A DNA stretch of 64,000 nucleotides from positions 1 through 64,000 of the forward strand of contig NZ_PDWP01000002.1 in NCBI RefSeq assembly GCF_010093235.1, given 5' to 3'. Both the position numbers and the translations under genes were made by a program. Shown here piece by piece: positions 51,503-58,864 of this stretch. Source of the stretch: Pseudoxanthomonas suwonensis (GTDB lineage Bacteria; Pseudomonadota; Gammaproteobacteria; Xanthomonadales; Xanthomonadaceae). Each line of letters begins with the position of its first letter. Position 1 is the first letter of the stretch. The notes under the pieces were generated by a model. It made no database searches. It had not been told where the DNA came from and was given only the letters and a program-made list of their open reading frames with translations.

Positions 51503-51507
51503 CCTAG
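50563..51507 (+). CDS. IS481-family DDE transposase
   Basis: 314 residues (MNLHHHARLSPRGRALLVDR) with an N-terminal helix-turn-helix (VEEAAQAAGVSVRTAYKWLK), a second HTH (SVAPSTVARLLRRAGLHR) and the DDE integrase core: HLDIKKL, LTDNGACYRS and GKAERLVQT, ending WHRPHASLGYKPPISRI. The IS ends at 51502, so the last codon is completed and the TAG stop (51505-51507) is provided by the target duplication; the element has no stop codon of its own in this frame. Confidence 0.95.
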   Translation: MNLHHHARLSPRGRALLVDRILVQGLRVEEAAQAAGVSVRTAYKWLKRFREEGAPGLFDRSSQPHACPHATPQDVVDQVLEQRRSRQTYRQIAAQLSVAPSTVARLLRRAGLHRLAELEPALPENRYEHPQPGDLLHLDIKKLARFRQPGYRVTGNRQINSDGVGWEYVHLAIDDHSRVAFGSIEPDERGISACKALLRAVRYYRGLGVRFERVLTDNGACYRSRSFRRLARRLGMRHLRTRPYTPRTNGKAERLVQTSLREWAYARAYANSAQRAEALVPWLHHYNWHRPHASLGYKPPISRIPLNNVLGLHT

Positions 51508-51508
51508 C
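51503..51508. repeat. Right target-site duplication of the IS481 element
   Basis: CCTAGC, identical to 50474-50479; it provides the transposase stop codon TAG. Confidence 0.85.
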
Positions 51509-51581
51509 CATTCACCCAAGCCGATGCCGTTTCGCGGCGGCATAATCCAGGCATCCGGTCTGCGTGGAGCGTCTACCTCCC

Positions 51582-52109
51582 ATGAACTCGATCACCCTCC
51601 AGGCGTTGGCTGATTTCCCCTCGTTGCTTGAGGCGCACTACGCCGCCATCCCCCAGGAATTCAAGCACTGGACTCCGCCGTCCTGGGATGGCATCCCCAG
51701 CGAGCAGCTCACCGCCATCGAACAGGTTTGCCATGTCCGCGACATCGAGGTTCTTGGCTATCACGTGCGTTTCCAGAGAACGCTCAGCGAGACCAATCCC
51801 TCGCTCGAATCCCTGGACACGTACGCGCTGGCCAAGGATTGCGCGTACGCCAGCCAGAGTGCGGAGCTCGCACTGTCCGAGTTCCGTGAAGCCTGATCGA
51901 AGACACTTGCCCTGATCGCCGGCCTGGGACCGGACCAGCTTGTCCGCACGGCAAAGTTCGAAGGCTACAGGCAGGTGTCGCTGCAAAGTCTGGTGCACTA
52001 TCTGTGCAGCCACGACCAGCAGCACCTGGCGGGCTTGCAATGGCTTCTTGGAATGATCGAGGCCGCGCATGCGTGGAGCCAGCCCGACTCTTCCATCGAG
52101 AGGGCATGA
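51582..52109 (+). pseudogene. DinB-family protein, interrupted by an in-frame TGA
   Basis: DinB-like proteins are four-helix metal-binding proteins, often thiol transferases or stress-related. ATG 51582 (MNSITLQALADFPSLLEAHY) opens a frame of 175 codons with the His of CHVRDIE and the C-terminal metal-site region VHYLCSHDQQHLAG. Codon 105 (51894-51896) is TGA, where a CGA Arg would fit; the frame then continues without change to the stop at 52107-52109. Full length with read-through is right for the family. Either a nonsense mutation or a base error. The terminal TGA overlaps the next possible gene. Confidence 0.75.
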
Positions 52110-52516
52110 ATGGCGGATCGTGGCATTCCGCTACCTGTCCTGCTCGATGCCTCCGCAAGACTCTGGCTGCGGCTTGCGCTCCTGCTGGGTCTGGGCCTGG
52201 CATTCCGGCTTTGGCCCATCAGCGGTGGAGTTGGCGCGAGGTTCTCCCGCTCGTTGTCTCGCTCGCCACTCTTTTCGCGTTCCCGTTTGCCTGTGCCGCC
52301 GTGCGAAGGAGGAGGCCGGTAGGCCTGTTCTCCCGGGCGGGGCTGCATTGCGCGGGCTTGAGCTTCGCTGCAGGTGCGGCAGCCGCGTCCATGTTCGTTG
52401 CCTCGCTTCAGGTAACACAGGGCATGCCGGCGTCGATCAGGGAATATTGCGTGGCCATGTTGTGCCTGGGGCTGGCTGGAGCGGGGCTTGCTGCGTTGCC
52501 GGGACGCGCGGTGTAG
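52110..52516 (+). pseudogene. Small hydrophobic membrane protein, apparently frameshifted
   Basis: ATG 52110 opens MADRGIPLPVLLDASARLWL and a hydrophobic segment (LALLLGLGLAFRLWPI); near 52230-52240 the membrane-like sequence continues in another frame (EVLPLVVSLATLFAFPFACA, AGLSFAAGAAAASMFVASLQ, CLGLAGAGLAALPGRAV) to a TAG at 52514-52516. Joined by one base shift it would be a protein of about 135 residues with four membrane segments. No family recognised. Confidence 0.45.
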
Positions 52517-52580
52517 CTTGTGGCCTGACGGTTCGCCCGGGCGGACGTCGCCTCGTGGCAAGGCTTCGGGGCTTCGCCAC

Positions 52581-52671
52581 CTCCGGACTCCCGGTATCAC
52601 CTGCCGGCGCTACACCAGGCCCATTCCGGCTCCGCGGCCCCGGGTGCGCTTCGCTTACCCGGGCTACGGGA
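52581..52671. repeat. Partial composite REP-like element
   Basis: 91 bases from CTCCGGACTC to CCCGGGCTACGGG that closely match 49361-49451. The left REP arm is missing or degenerate, so this is a one-armed copy. Confidence 0.75.
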
Positions 52672-52805
52672 CTGATCTTCCAGCGGGGGCTCCATAAACG
52701 CATCCCTGGAGCGGTTACGTGCCAGGATGCGGGCTGCCTTCCGCTGGCAAGCTCCTGCGAGGGGGCAAGCCTCCCGCGCAAACCCCAGACGGTGCTCGAG
52801 TCGCC

Positions 52806-53309
52806 ATGGAAATCCGACCGGCAGTCCCCTCCGGTCTTGCAGCGATGTGGGAGATCTTCCAGGAGGTCATCGTTACCGGGGACACCCTGCCGTTCCCGGT
52901 CGACTTCGACCGGGGGACGTTCCAGTCGCACTGGTTCGGCGCGCAGGCCACGTACCTTGCCGTGGATGGCTCTGATGTCCTTGGCATGTACAAGTACGGC
53001 GCCAATTACCCCGGTCCCGGCTCGCACGTTGCAAGCGCCACCTACCTGGTGCGACCCGCCGCCCAGGGCAGGGGCATCGGTCGCGCCCTGGTCGAGGACA
53101 GCCTTGCCCGGGCCCGGAGCGATGGGTATCGAGCGATGCAGTTCAACTACGTCGTAAGCTCCAACGTGGCAGCCGTCGAGCTGTACAGGAAGCTTGGATT
53201 CGCAGTCGTGGGCACGCTTCCAGGAGCCTTCAGGCACCGGCAGTTCGGCCTGGTCGACGCATACGTCATGTACAGGTTCCTGCAGCCGCAGGGCGCGGCT
53301 GGGGCCTGA
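52806..53309 (+). CDS. GNAT-family N-acetyltransferase
   Basis: 167 residues from ATG 52806 (MEIRPAVPSGLAAMWEIFQE). The acetyl-CoA site RPAAQGRGIGRALVEDSL lies near residue 93-110 and the C-terminal VAAVELYRKLGFAVVGTLPG is typical of GNAT enzymes. Substrate unknown. An upstream in-frame start at 52719 is possible but its sequence is unlike the family. Confidence 0.88.
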   Translation: MEIRPAVPSGLAAMWEIFQEVIVTGDTLPFPVDFDRGTFQSHWFGAQATYLAVDGSDVLGMYKYGANYPGPGSHVASATYLVRPAAQGRGIGRALVEDSLARARSDGYRAMQFNYVVSSNVAAVELYRKLGFAVVGTLPGAFRHRQFGLVDAYVMYRFLQPQGAAGA

Positions 53310-53869
53310 GTGACCACCTGGTACTCAATCCAGGCTGTACGCGCATGCACGGACTGCGCGCCGGTTCCGTCGCGCTGCATCGTGGACGACAGGACGCCGG
53401 CGCCAGTACCGTGGTACAGGTCCTGTTGATTCGACGGTCCAGACCAGGGATTGGTTTCCGTGAAGATCGCGTTCCTGCTTCCCGTCCTGCTCGCTGCCAC
53501 TTGCAGTTCCCTGTCCGTTCCTTTCCATGACTCGTCTGGCGGAGGGCATGCGTTCCCTGTCTTCGCGGCCGGGCGTCCAGCCACGCAATCGCTCCCCTAT
53601 GGCATCGACCGGCGGAAGATCGTTGCGTCGAAGCTGCAGCTCCATGTCGCGGAGGGGCCAGAACCATCGGGTATTGGTGCCCGGCCACGATCCCGACGGA
53701 TGGTGGTCCACGCACCACGCAGGAGTTCGACGCTGGAAGAAGCCGCGAGCCTGCATGTGCTCGGACAGGTCGCGGTTCCATCCGGACTTCGGGCGAAAAC
53801 AGGCCTGGCAGCAATGGACCGGGTGGGGCTCGATGGATCGGCGCCCTCACGAACCATCGGGCCCGGATC
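53310..53869. other. 560 bases without a confident gene; possible lipoprotein start
   Basis: A plus-strand frame from a GTG at 53460 begins VKIAFLLPVLLAATCSS, which looks like a lipoprotein signal with lipobox LAATC, but the following residues lack any conserved feature and composition looks like shifted sequence. A Trp/His-rich frame at 53620-53850 is also open. This may be one decayed gene with shifts; I cannot assign it. Confidence 0.3.
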
Positions 53870-54187
53870 ATGAAGCCGCGCAGCGTGCTCGATCCGCTGC
53901 CGAGGGATCTCCGCGCAGAGGTCTTTGAGGACATTGTCCGCTCGGAGTCGGTCCGGATCGAACGGATAGTGTCGAAGGGGCATTCCTCGCCGGTCGATGG
54001 GTGGTACGACCAGGACGAACATGAGTGGGTGATGGTCGTCCGCGGCAGGGCATGCCTGCGGTTCGAGGACGGGGCGACCTGCGAGCTTTCGGCCGGGGAC
54101 TATGTAAACATTCCGGCCCACTCCAGGCATCAGGTCGCCTGGACGGATCCGGGGATCACGATCTGGCTGGCGGTCTTCTACAGGTAG
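53870..54187 (+). CDS. Cupin-domain protein
   Basis: 105 residues from ATG 53870 (MKPRSVLDPLPRDLRAEVFE). Beta-barrel cupin motifs are seen: DEHEWVMVVRGRACLRFEDG and GDYVNIPAHSRHQVAW. Single-domain cupin with possible metal ligands His and Glu. Function unknown; it is similar to small stand-alone cupins thought to bind or protect small molecules. Confidence 0.82.
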   Translation: MKPRSVLDPLPRDLRAEVFEDIVRSESVRIERIVSKGHSSPVDGWYDQDEHEWVMVVRGRACLRFEDGATCELSAGDYVNIPAHSRHQVAWTDPGITIWLAVFYR

Positions 54188-54408
54188 TCGGTCGAGACAG
54201 GTTCCCACGACGAGGACGCAGGCATGGCAGCCAGAGGCCACAGACGGGAAGCAACGGTGGAGCCGTCCACATCGCGGTCATGTGTTCCCCGACTCCGCCA
54301 GCGGTGAACTCAAGACTGCCACCCGATGCGCTGATGCGTGCGGAGTGCATCTCGCCCGGAGGCGCCAGGATTGCGTGGCTGGAAGGAAGGTGCATCCCCA
54401 GCTTCGGA

Positions 54409-54439
54409 TTTCCCTGAAAAGTGCACTCTGACCCCGTTT
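54409..54439. repeat. Dispersed 32-nt repeat (GGGGTCAGAGTGCACTTT type)
   Basis: Contains AAAAGTGCACTCTGACCCC at 54417-54435, the complement of the copy at 62631. The arms TTTCCCTGAAAAG and CCCGTTT match the copies near 62.6-62.8 kb. It lies 11 bases before the start of the next gene and next to its ribosome site. Confidence 0.7.
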
Positions 54440-54449
54440 GGGAGGAACC

Positions 54450-54811
54450 ATGGAAGAGGACGACTACGCCAGGCTCGAAGCGCTTTGGCAGGTTTCCAGC
54501 GGCAATGGATCGCAAGCCTGCGCGACACGTTGAGGCAGCACGGGATCGGCGACGAGGTGGGCAAGTCCATCTGTGGCCACTTCAGTTTCGAGCTGTCCAT
54601 GCTGCTGGACCAGGGCGAGATCGAGTACGAGGGTCGCAACTACCGTCCGTTCGTCGCCTTCGATGCCGAGTCGGATGAGGGTGGGGAAGATGGCGGCGAG
54701 CTGATCGTCGAGCCGCTCGGGCCCCAGTTCCACGCGTACGCGTTCGGTACCACGGAGGAAGCCTACGAAGAGGACGAGGGACGCCCGCTGGGGGCTGCCG
54801 CGCGGGACTGA
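54450..54811 (+). pseudogene. Unknown acidic protein, frameshifted near the start
   Basis: ATG 54450 follows GGGAGGAACC and opens MEEDDYARLEALWQ; at about 54492 the sensible sequence moves to another frame (FQRQWIASLRDTLRQHGIGD, CGHFSFELSMLLDQGEIEYE, then an Asp/Glu-rich tail) ending at 54811. A single missing base explains it, giving a protein of about 120 residues. No family recognised. The frame of the body is also open upstream through the dispersed repeat, so a start there cannot be excluded. Confidence 0.5.
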
Positions 54812-54921
54812 AATGCCCCGCTTGGTCGCCCCGACTCCGGGGTGAAACCCTGTCGCAGCAGGCGCTTTCCTGGCCCTGGCCAGGAAGCGGTGCGGGAGCG
54901 GCGTCAGGAGTCCACTGGAGA

Positions 54922-54941
54922 AACTTGCACTCTGGCCCCGG
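54922..54941. repeat. Dispersed repeat copy (diverged)
   Basis: AACTTGCACTCTGGCCCCGG, a diverged copy in the same orientation as 54409-54439, so the two form direct repeats around the unknown acidic gene. It ends just before the stop of the GH43 gene. Confidence 0.6.
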
Positions 54942-54958
54942 TTTTTCGTCCGGGTGGC

Positions 54959-55972
54959 TCAGCCCGGCGGCGGTACCGACACGCCCGCGTCGGTCTGCAC
55001 CACCGGCTTGAGGGTGCCGTCCTCGTTGTACTGCAGGTACTCGACGGTGACGGCGCGGCGGCCGAGGGCGCCTTCCTGGTCGCCGATGCTGAGCGCGGCG
55101 TTGTGCAGGAAGATGTACCACTGGCCCTTGAACTCGGCGATGCCCGGGTGGATGGTGAAGCTGTTCTTCCCGGAGCCGGTCAGCTCGCCGCGGTACGTCC
55201 ATGGCCCCTGGATGGACGGGGCGGTGGCGTAGGAGATGCGCTCGTCGGTGTGGTCGCTGCGGTCCAGCGAGGCGTAGGTCAGGTAGTAGGTGTCGCCGCG
55301 CTTGTGCAGCCAGGGACCTTCCTCGAAGTGCGGCGGGGTGATCTCGGTGATCTCCCCGTCGAGCTCGATCATGTTGGGCTTGAGCCGGGCGATGTAGCAG
55401 TGGCGGTTGCCCCAGGCGATCCAGGTGCTGCCGTCGTCGTCAGTGAACACCGTTGGGTCGATGTCCTCCCAGCTGTGCTCGCCCTTGGGCGTCATCTGGT
55501 TGGTGATGAGCGCCGAGCCCTTCGCGTCCACGAATGGCCCGGTGGGAGAATCCGCGACGGCGACGCCGATCGCCTTGCCCGGGTGGGTGTCGTCGTGCTC
55601 CACCGCGGTGTAGAACCAGTAGCGGCCATCCTTTTCGATCACCTGCGAGGCCCAGGCATCGGCCTTGGCCCACCGGAAATCGGTGGCCTTCATGACCGGG
55701 CCGTGCTCGGTCCACTGCTTCATGTCGCTGGTGGAGTACACCAGCCACTGGCGCATGTTGAACATCTCCTCGCCGCGGGCCTCGTCGTGGCCCACGTAGA
55801 GATAGAGGCGGTCGCCGACCACCAGTGGGGCCGGGTCGGCGGTGAAGCGGTCGCGGAACAGCGGGTTCGATCCGGGCACGGGTGTGCCGGCGGCGGCCAG
55901 CGGGCCGGCCGCCAGCAGGAGCGGCAGCAACCCCGCCAGGCCCAGGCGTCGGGTGACGCGGAGGGCGCTCAT
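54959..55972 (-). CDS. Exported glycoside hydrolase, GH43-type
   Basis: 337 residues from ATG at 55972 (MSALRVTRRLGLAGLLPLLL) with a signal peptide to about residue 28. The five-blade propeller active-site residues typical of GH43 are seen: Asp46 (DPAPLVVG), Asp172 (WEDIDPTVF) and Glu near 217 (HFEEGPWL). Such enzymes cut arabinose or xylose side chains and xylo-oligosaccharides. The ATGA overlap with the upstream esterase gene suggests both act on the same plant polysaccharide. Confidence 0.88.
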   Translation of the reverse strand: MSALRVTRRLGLAGLLPLLLAAGPLAAAGTPVPGSNPLFRDRFTADPAPLVVGDRLYLYVGHDEARGEEMFNMRQWLVYSTSDMKQWTEHGPVMKATDFRWAKADAWASQVIEKDGRYWFYTAVEHDDTHPGKAIGVAVADSPTGPFVDAKGSALITNQMTPKGEHSWEDIDPTVFTDDDGSTWIAWGNRHCYIARLKPNMIELDGEITEITPPHFEEGPWLHKRGDTYYLTYASLDRSDHTDERISYATAPSIQGPWTYRGELTGSGKNSFTIHPGIAEFKGQWYIFLHNAALSIGDQEGALGRRAVTVEYLQYNEDGTLKPVVQTDAGVSVPPPG

Positions 55973-56925
55973 CGGGCGGCCCCGCGGCCGGCGGCCGGCT
56001 CCAGCCAGCCATGCATCTTCATCCACGCGGCGAAGGCCTCGAACCAGCCGGTGCTGGTGGTCGGCTTGGGGTACATGCCAAAGCCGTGGCCGCCCTGCTC
56101 GTAATAGTGGAACTCCACCGGGCGGCCCGCGGCCTGCCAGCTTTCCACCAGGCCGAAGCCGCGGCCGGCGAACAGGCCGTCGTCGGCGGCGATGGCGACG
56201 AACAGCGGCGGCGCGTCGGCAGGCACGTCCAGCGGCGCCAGCGGGCCGTAGATGTCGCCGATGAAGGCCGGCTTCGCATCCTCGACGGTGAGCGTGGTGG
56301 CCATGGTGAGCATCGCGCCGGCGGAGAAGCCGATCATGCCGATGCGGTCCGGATCCACGTTCCATTCCTGCGCACGGCTGCGCACCAGGGCGAAGGCGGA
56401 GCGCGCGTCGGCGATCTGTGGTGCCAGCGAGGCGAAGGAGGAGGCCGGCTCGATGCGGCCGGTCGGCATCGGGCCGGCGAAGATCTCACGCAGGGCCTGC
56501 GCGAACCCGTCCGGATCCGATGGGGTCTGCCTGAGCCGGTACTTGAGCACGAACGCCGCCACGCCACGGTCGGCCAGCGCCTGCGCCACCTGCCAGCCCT
56601 CGTTCTCCATCGACAGGGTGACGAAGGCGCCGCCGGGCGCGACGATCACCGCCGTCCCGGTGGCCTTGGCCGGATCGGGCAGGAAGGGCGTGAGCGTGGC
56701 CTCGGTGACGTTGCGGACGAAGGTGCTGCCGTACTGGCGATGCCAGGCCTCCGGGTGGCGTGCATCCGGCAGCGGGCCGGTCGGCAGCCTGATCGCGTTA
56801 GGCTGGGCCGGGACCGGGATCGGGGTGACGCGGTCGTCCTGCGCGAAGGCCGGCAAGGCAAGGCAGGACAGCAGGGCCGCCAGCGCGGCGGTGCGGAAGG
56901 ACAGGGCGCGGGACTCCAGTGGCAT
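55969..56925 (-). CDS. Exported alpha/beta hydrolase (acetyl-esterase-like)
   Basis: 318 residues (MPLESRALSFRTAALAALLS) with a signal peptide ending at PAFAQ. APGGAF (oxyanion), nucleophile Ser201 in GFSAG, an Asp near 250 (AIAADDGLFAG) and His in QGGHGFGMYP form the triad. The family includes acetyl xylan esterases. It is first in a two-gene operon with the GH43 enzyme, so deacetylation of xylan-type substrate is a fair inference. Confidence 0.85.
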   Translation of the reverse strand: MPLESRALSFRTAALAALLSCLALPAFAQDDRVTPIPVPAQPNAIRLPTGPLPDARHPEAWHRQYGSTFVRNVTEATLTPFLPDPAKATGTAVIVAPGGAFVTLSMENEGWQVAQALADRGVAAFVLKYRLRQTPSDPDGFAQALREIFAGPMPTGRIEPASSFASLAPQIADARSAFALVRSRAQEWNVDPDRIGMIGFSAGAMLTMATTLTVEDAKPAFIGDIYGPLAPLDVPADAPPLFVAIAADDGLFAGRGFGLVESWQAAGRPVEFHYYEQGGHGFGMYPKPTTSTGWFEAFAAWMKMHGWLEPAAGRGAAR

Positions 56926-57251
56926 TCGGTCGGGCTCCGTAGTGTCTGGTCAGGCCATCCAATGCGGCCGGGCACGAGTGTAGGCGGGCAAGGGGGCGGA
57001 AACGATTCGATGTCCGTGCCACGCCATAACCTTCCTGGCATCGGCCCGGCGCGCCACCCGCTTTTCCATGCTTGGGGATCCCGCGCGTGCAGGATCCGTG
57101 CCGCGGGATTTCACGCCCGTTTCACGACGCTTTCCCGCTAATCCGCGCGCCGACACGGCAACCGAAATCCAGTTACGCTGGCCACACAACGTGGCAGGGG
57201 GATCCGCTTGGCCGGGATCGTCCGGCTGCGCCCTCAATACAGGATCCCTGC
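56926..57251. other. Divergent gap between esterase and rsb operon
   Basis: 326 bases that must hold the promoters of the minus-strand esterase/GH43 pair and of the plus-strand rsb operon. I find no convincing -35/-10 pair and no small gene. Confidence 0.5.
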
Positions 57252-58103
57252 ATGGCTGCTCTCGACCCGCGTGCGCGCACCCTCATCGAATCCCGCCAGG
57301 CCGACATCGTCGATGCCTGGGTCGCCGGATTCGCCCATTCCGCCCAGGACGGGCGGACCTCGTCGCGCGAACTGGAAGCCCAGGTGCGCGAGTTCTGGCA
57401 GCTGTTCCTGCGCGCGATCGCCAGCGGCGACACCGCGGACCTGCAGGGCGGGGCATGGGAGGAGACACGCCACTTCCTCGAGGACCTGTCGCGCCAGCGC
57501 GTGCTCAAGGGCTTCAGCGCCGCTGAGACGGCAACCTTCGTGTTCTCGCTCAAGCAGCCGCTGTTCGACGTGGTCGAGCAGGGCTTCGCGGCCGAGCCGC
57601 AGCAGATGGCCGCGCGCCTGCGAGAACTGTCCGGTCTGCTGGACCAGCTGGGCCTGCACACCGTCAAGGTGTTCCAGAAGAACCGCGAGGACGTGATCAA
57701 GCGCCAGCAGGAGGAGATGCTGGAGCTGTCCACCCCGGTGGTGAAGCTGTGGGATGGCGTGCTGGCGCTGCCGATGATCGGCACCCTGGATTCGCAGCGC
57801 ACACAGGTGGTCATGGAATCGCTGCTGCAGCGGATCGTGGAGACCGGCTCGGAGATCGCGATCATCGACATCACCGGCGTGCCCACCGTGGACACCCTGG
57901 TCGCCCAGCACCTGCTCAAGACCGTCACCGCCATCCGCCTGATGGGCGCCGATGCCATCATCAGCGGCGTGCGTCCGCAGATCGCCCAGACCATCGTCCA
58001 CCTTGGCCTGGACCTGCAGGGCATCGTGACCAAGGCCAACCTCGCCGACGCCCTGGCGCTGGCGCTCAAGCGCACGGGCGTGTCCGTGACCAAGGCGGCC
58101 TGA
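57252..58103 (+). CDS. rsbR: RsbR-type stressosome scaffold protein
   Basis: 283 residues from ATG 57252 (MAALDPRARTLIESRQADIV). The first 150 residues form an all-helical N-terminal domain of the RsbRD kind; the C-terminal STAS domain (about 160-283) includes GVPTVDT (Thr215) and RPQIAQT (Thr247), matching the positions phosphorylated by RsbT in Bacillus RsbR. In B. subtilis RsbR and RsbS build the stressosome that sequesters the kinase RsbT. The N-terminal domain is the presumed sensor. One base after it the GTG of rsbS begins. Confidence 0.9.
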   Translation: MAALDPRARTLIESRQADIVDAWVAGFAHSAQDGRTSSRELEAQVREFWQLFLRAIASGDTADLQGGAWEETRHFLEDLSRQRVLKGFSAAETATFVFSLKQPLFDVVEQGFAAEPQQMAARLRELSGLLDQLGLHTVKVFQKNREDVIKRQQEEMLELSTPVVKLWDGVLALPMIGTLDSQRTQVVMESLLQRIVETGSEIAIIDITGVPTVDTLVAQHLLKTVTAIRLMGADAIISGVRPQIAQTIVHLGLDLQGIVTKANLADALALALKRTGVSVTKAA

Positions 58104-58469
58104 GTGGAGCGCATCCCGATCCTGCAGATGGGCGATGTCCTGCTGGTCACCATCCAGGTGGACATGCACGACCAGCTGGCCCTTGCGCTCCAGGACGACC
58201 TGGCAGAGCGCATCCGCGCCACCTCCGCGCGCGGGGTGCTGATCGAGATCTCCGCGCTGGACATCGTCGATTCCTTCATCGGCCGCATGATCGCCACCAT
58301 CTCCGCCCTGGCGGCGGTGATGGACGCGCGCACAGTGGTGGTGGGCATGCAGCCGGCGGTGGCGATCACCCTGGTCGAGCTGGGGCTCAACCTCACCGGT
58401 GTGTCCACCGCGCTCAACGTGGAGCGCGGCATGCGGCTCCTGCGCCAGGCGGGTGCGGAAGCCGGATGA
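58104..58469 (+). CDS. rsbS: RsbS-type STAS protein (RsbT antagonist)
   Basis: 121 residues from GTG 58104 (MERIPILQMGDVLLVTIQVD), a stand-alone STAS domain. ISALDIVDSFIGRM holds Ser57, equivalent to the RsbT-phosphorylated Ser59 of Bacillus RsbS, and QPAVAITLVELGLNLTGVST follows. The stop overlaps the rsbT ATG (ATGA). Confidence 0.92.
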   Translation: MERIPILQMGDVLLVTIQVDMHDQLALALQDDLAERIRATSARGVLIEISALDIVDSFIGRMIATISALAAVMDARTVVVGMQPAVAITLVELGLNLTGVSTALNVERGMRLLRQAGAEAG

Positions 58470-58864
58470 GCGCCAGCGGCCAGCTACCGGTCCGGACCGA
58501 ACAGGACGTCGTGCTCGCGCGCCAGGCGGCGAGGCAGGCGGCGGTGGCCTGCGGGTTGCGCCTGGTTGACCAGACCAAGCTGATCACCGCCGCCAGCGAG
58601 CTGGCGCGCAACGCCGTGGTCTACGGCGGCGGCGGCACCATGAGCTGGAGCACGGTGCGCGATGGAATGCGCCAGGGCGTCCGCCTGGAGTTCGTCGACC
58701 AGGGCCCGGGCATCGCCGACATCGAGCAGGCGCTCACCGACGGCTGGACCTCGGGCAACGGCATGGGCCTGGGCCTGTCCGGCTCGCGCCGGCTGGTGGC
58801 CGCGTTCGAACTGGAGAGCACGCCGGGGAAGGGGACCCGGGTGGCGATCACCAAATGGGCGTAG
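58466..58864 (+). CDS. rsbT: RsbT-type serine/threonine kinase
   Basis: 132 residues from ATG 58466 (MSASGQLPVRTEQDVVLARQ). A GHKL ATPase fold with N box ASELARNAVVYGGG (Asn49) and DQGPGI (Asp78), GMGLGLSGSRRL lid. In Bacillus it phosphorylates RsbR and RsbS and then activates RsbU; no RsbU is next to it here. Confidence 0.92.
   Translation: MSASGQLPVRTEQDVVLARQAARQAAVACGLRLVDQTKLITAASELARNAVVYGGGGTMSWSTVRDGMRQGVRLEFVDQGPGIADIEQALTDGWTSGNGMGLGLSGSRRLVAAFELESTPGKGTRVAITKWA

Noticed and set aside
51894-51896. Selenocysteine or read-through at the DinB TGA
   Set aside because: The position is not a known Sec site, no SECIS-like hairpin is evident directly after it, and an Arg CGA is the simplest ancestor.
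57252-58864. A canonical sigma-B regulon module
   Set aside because: RsbV, RsbU and sigma-B are not in the neighbourhood and the following genes are histidine kinases, so this name would mislead.
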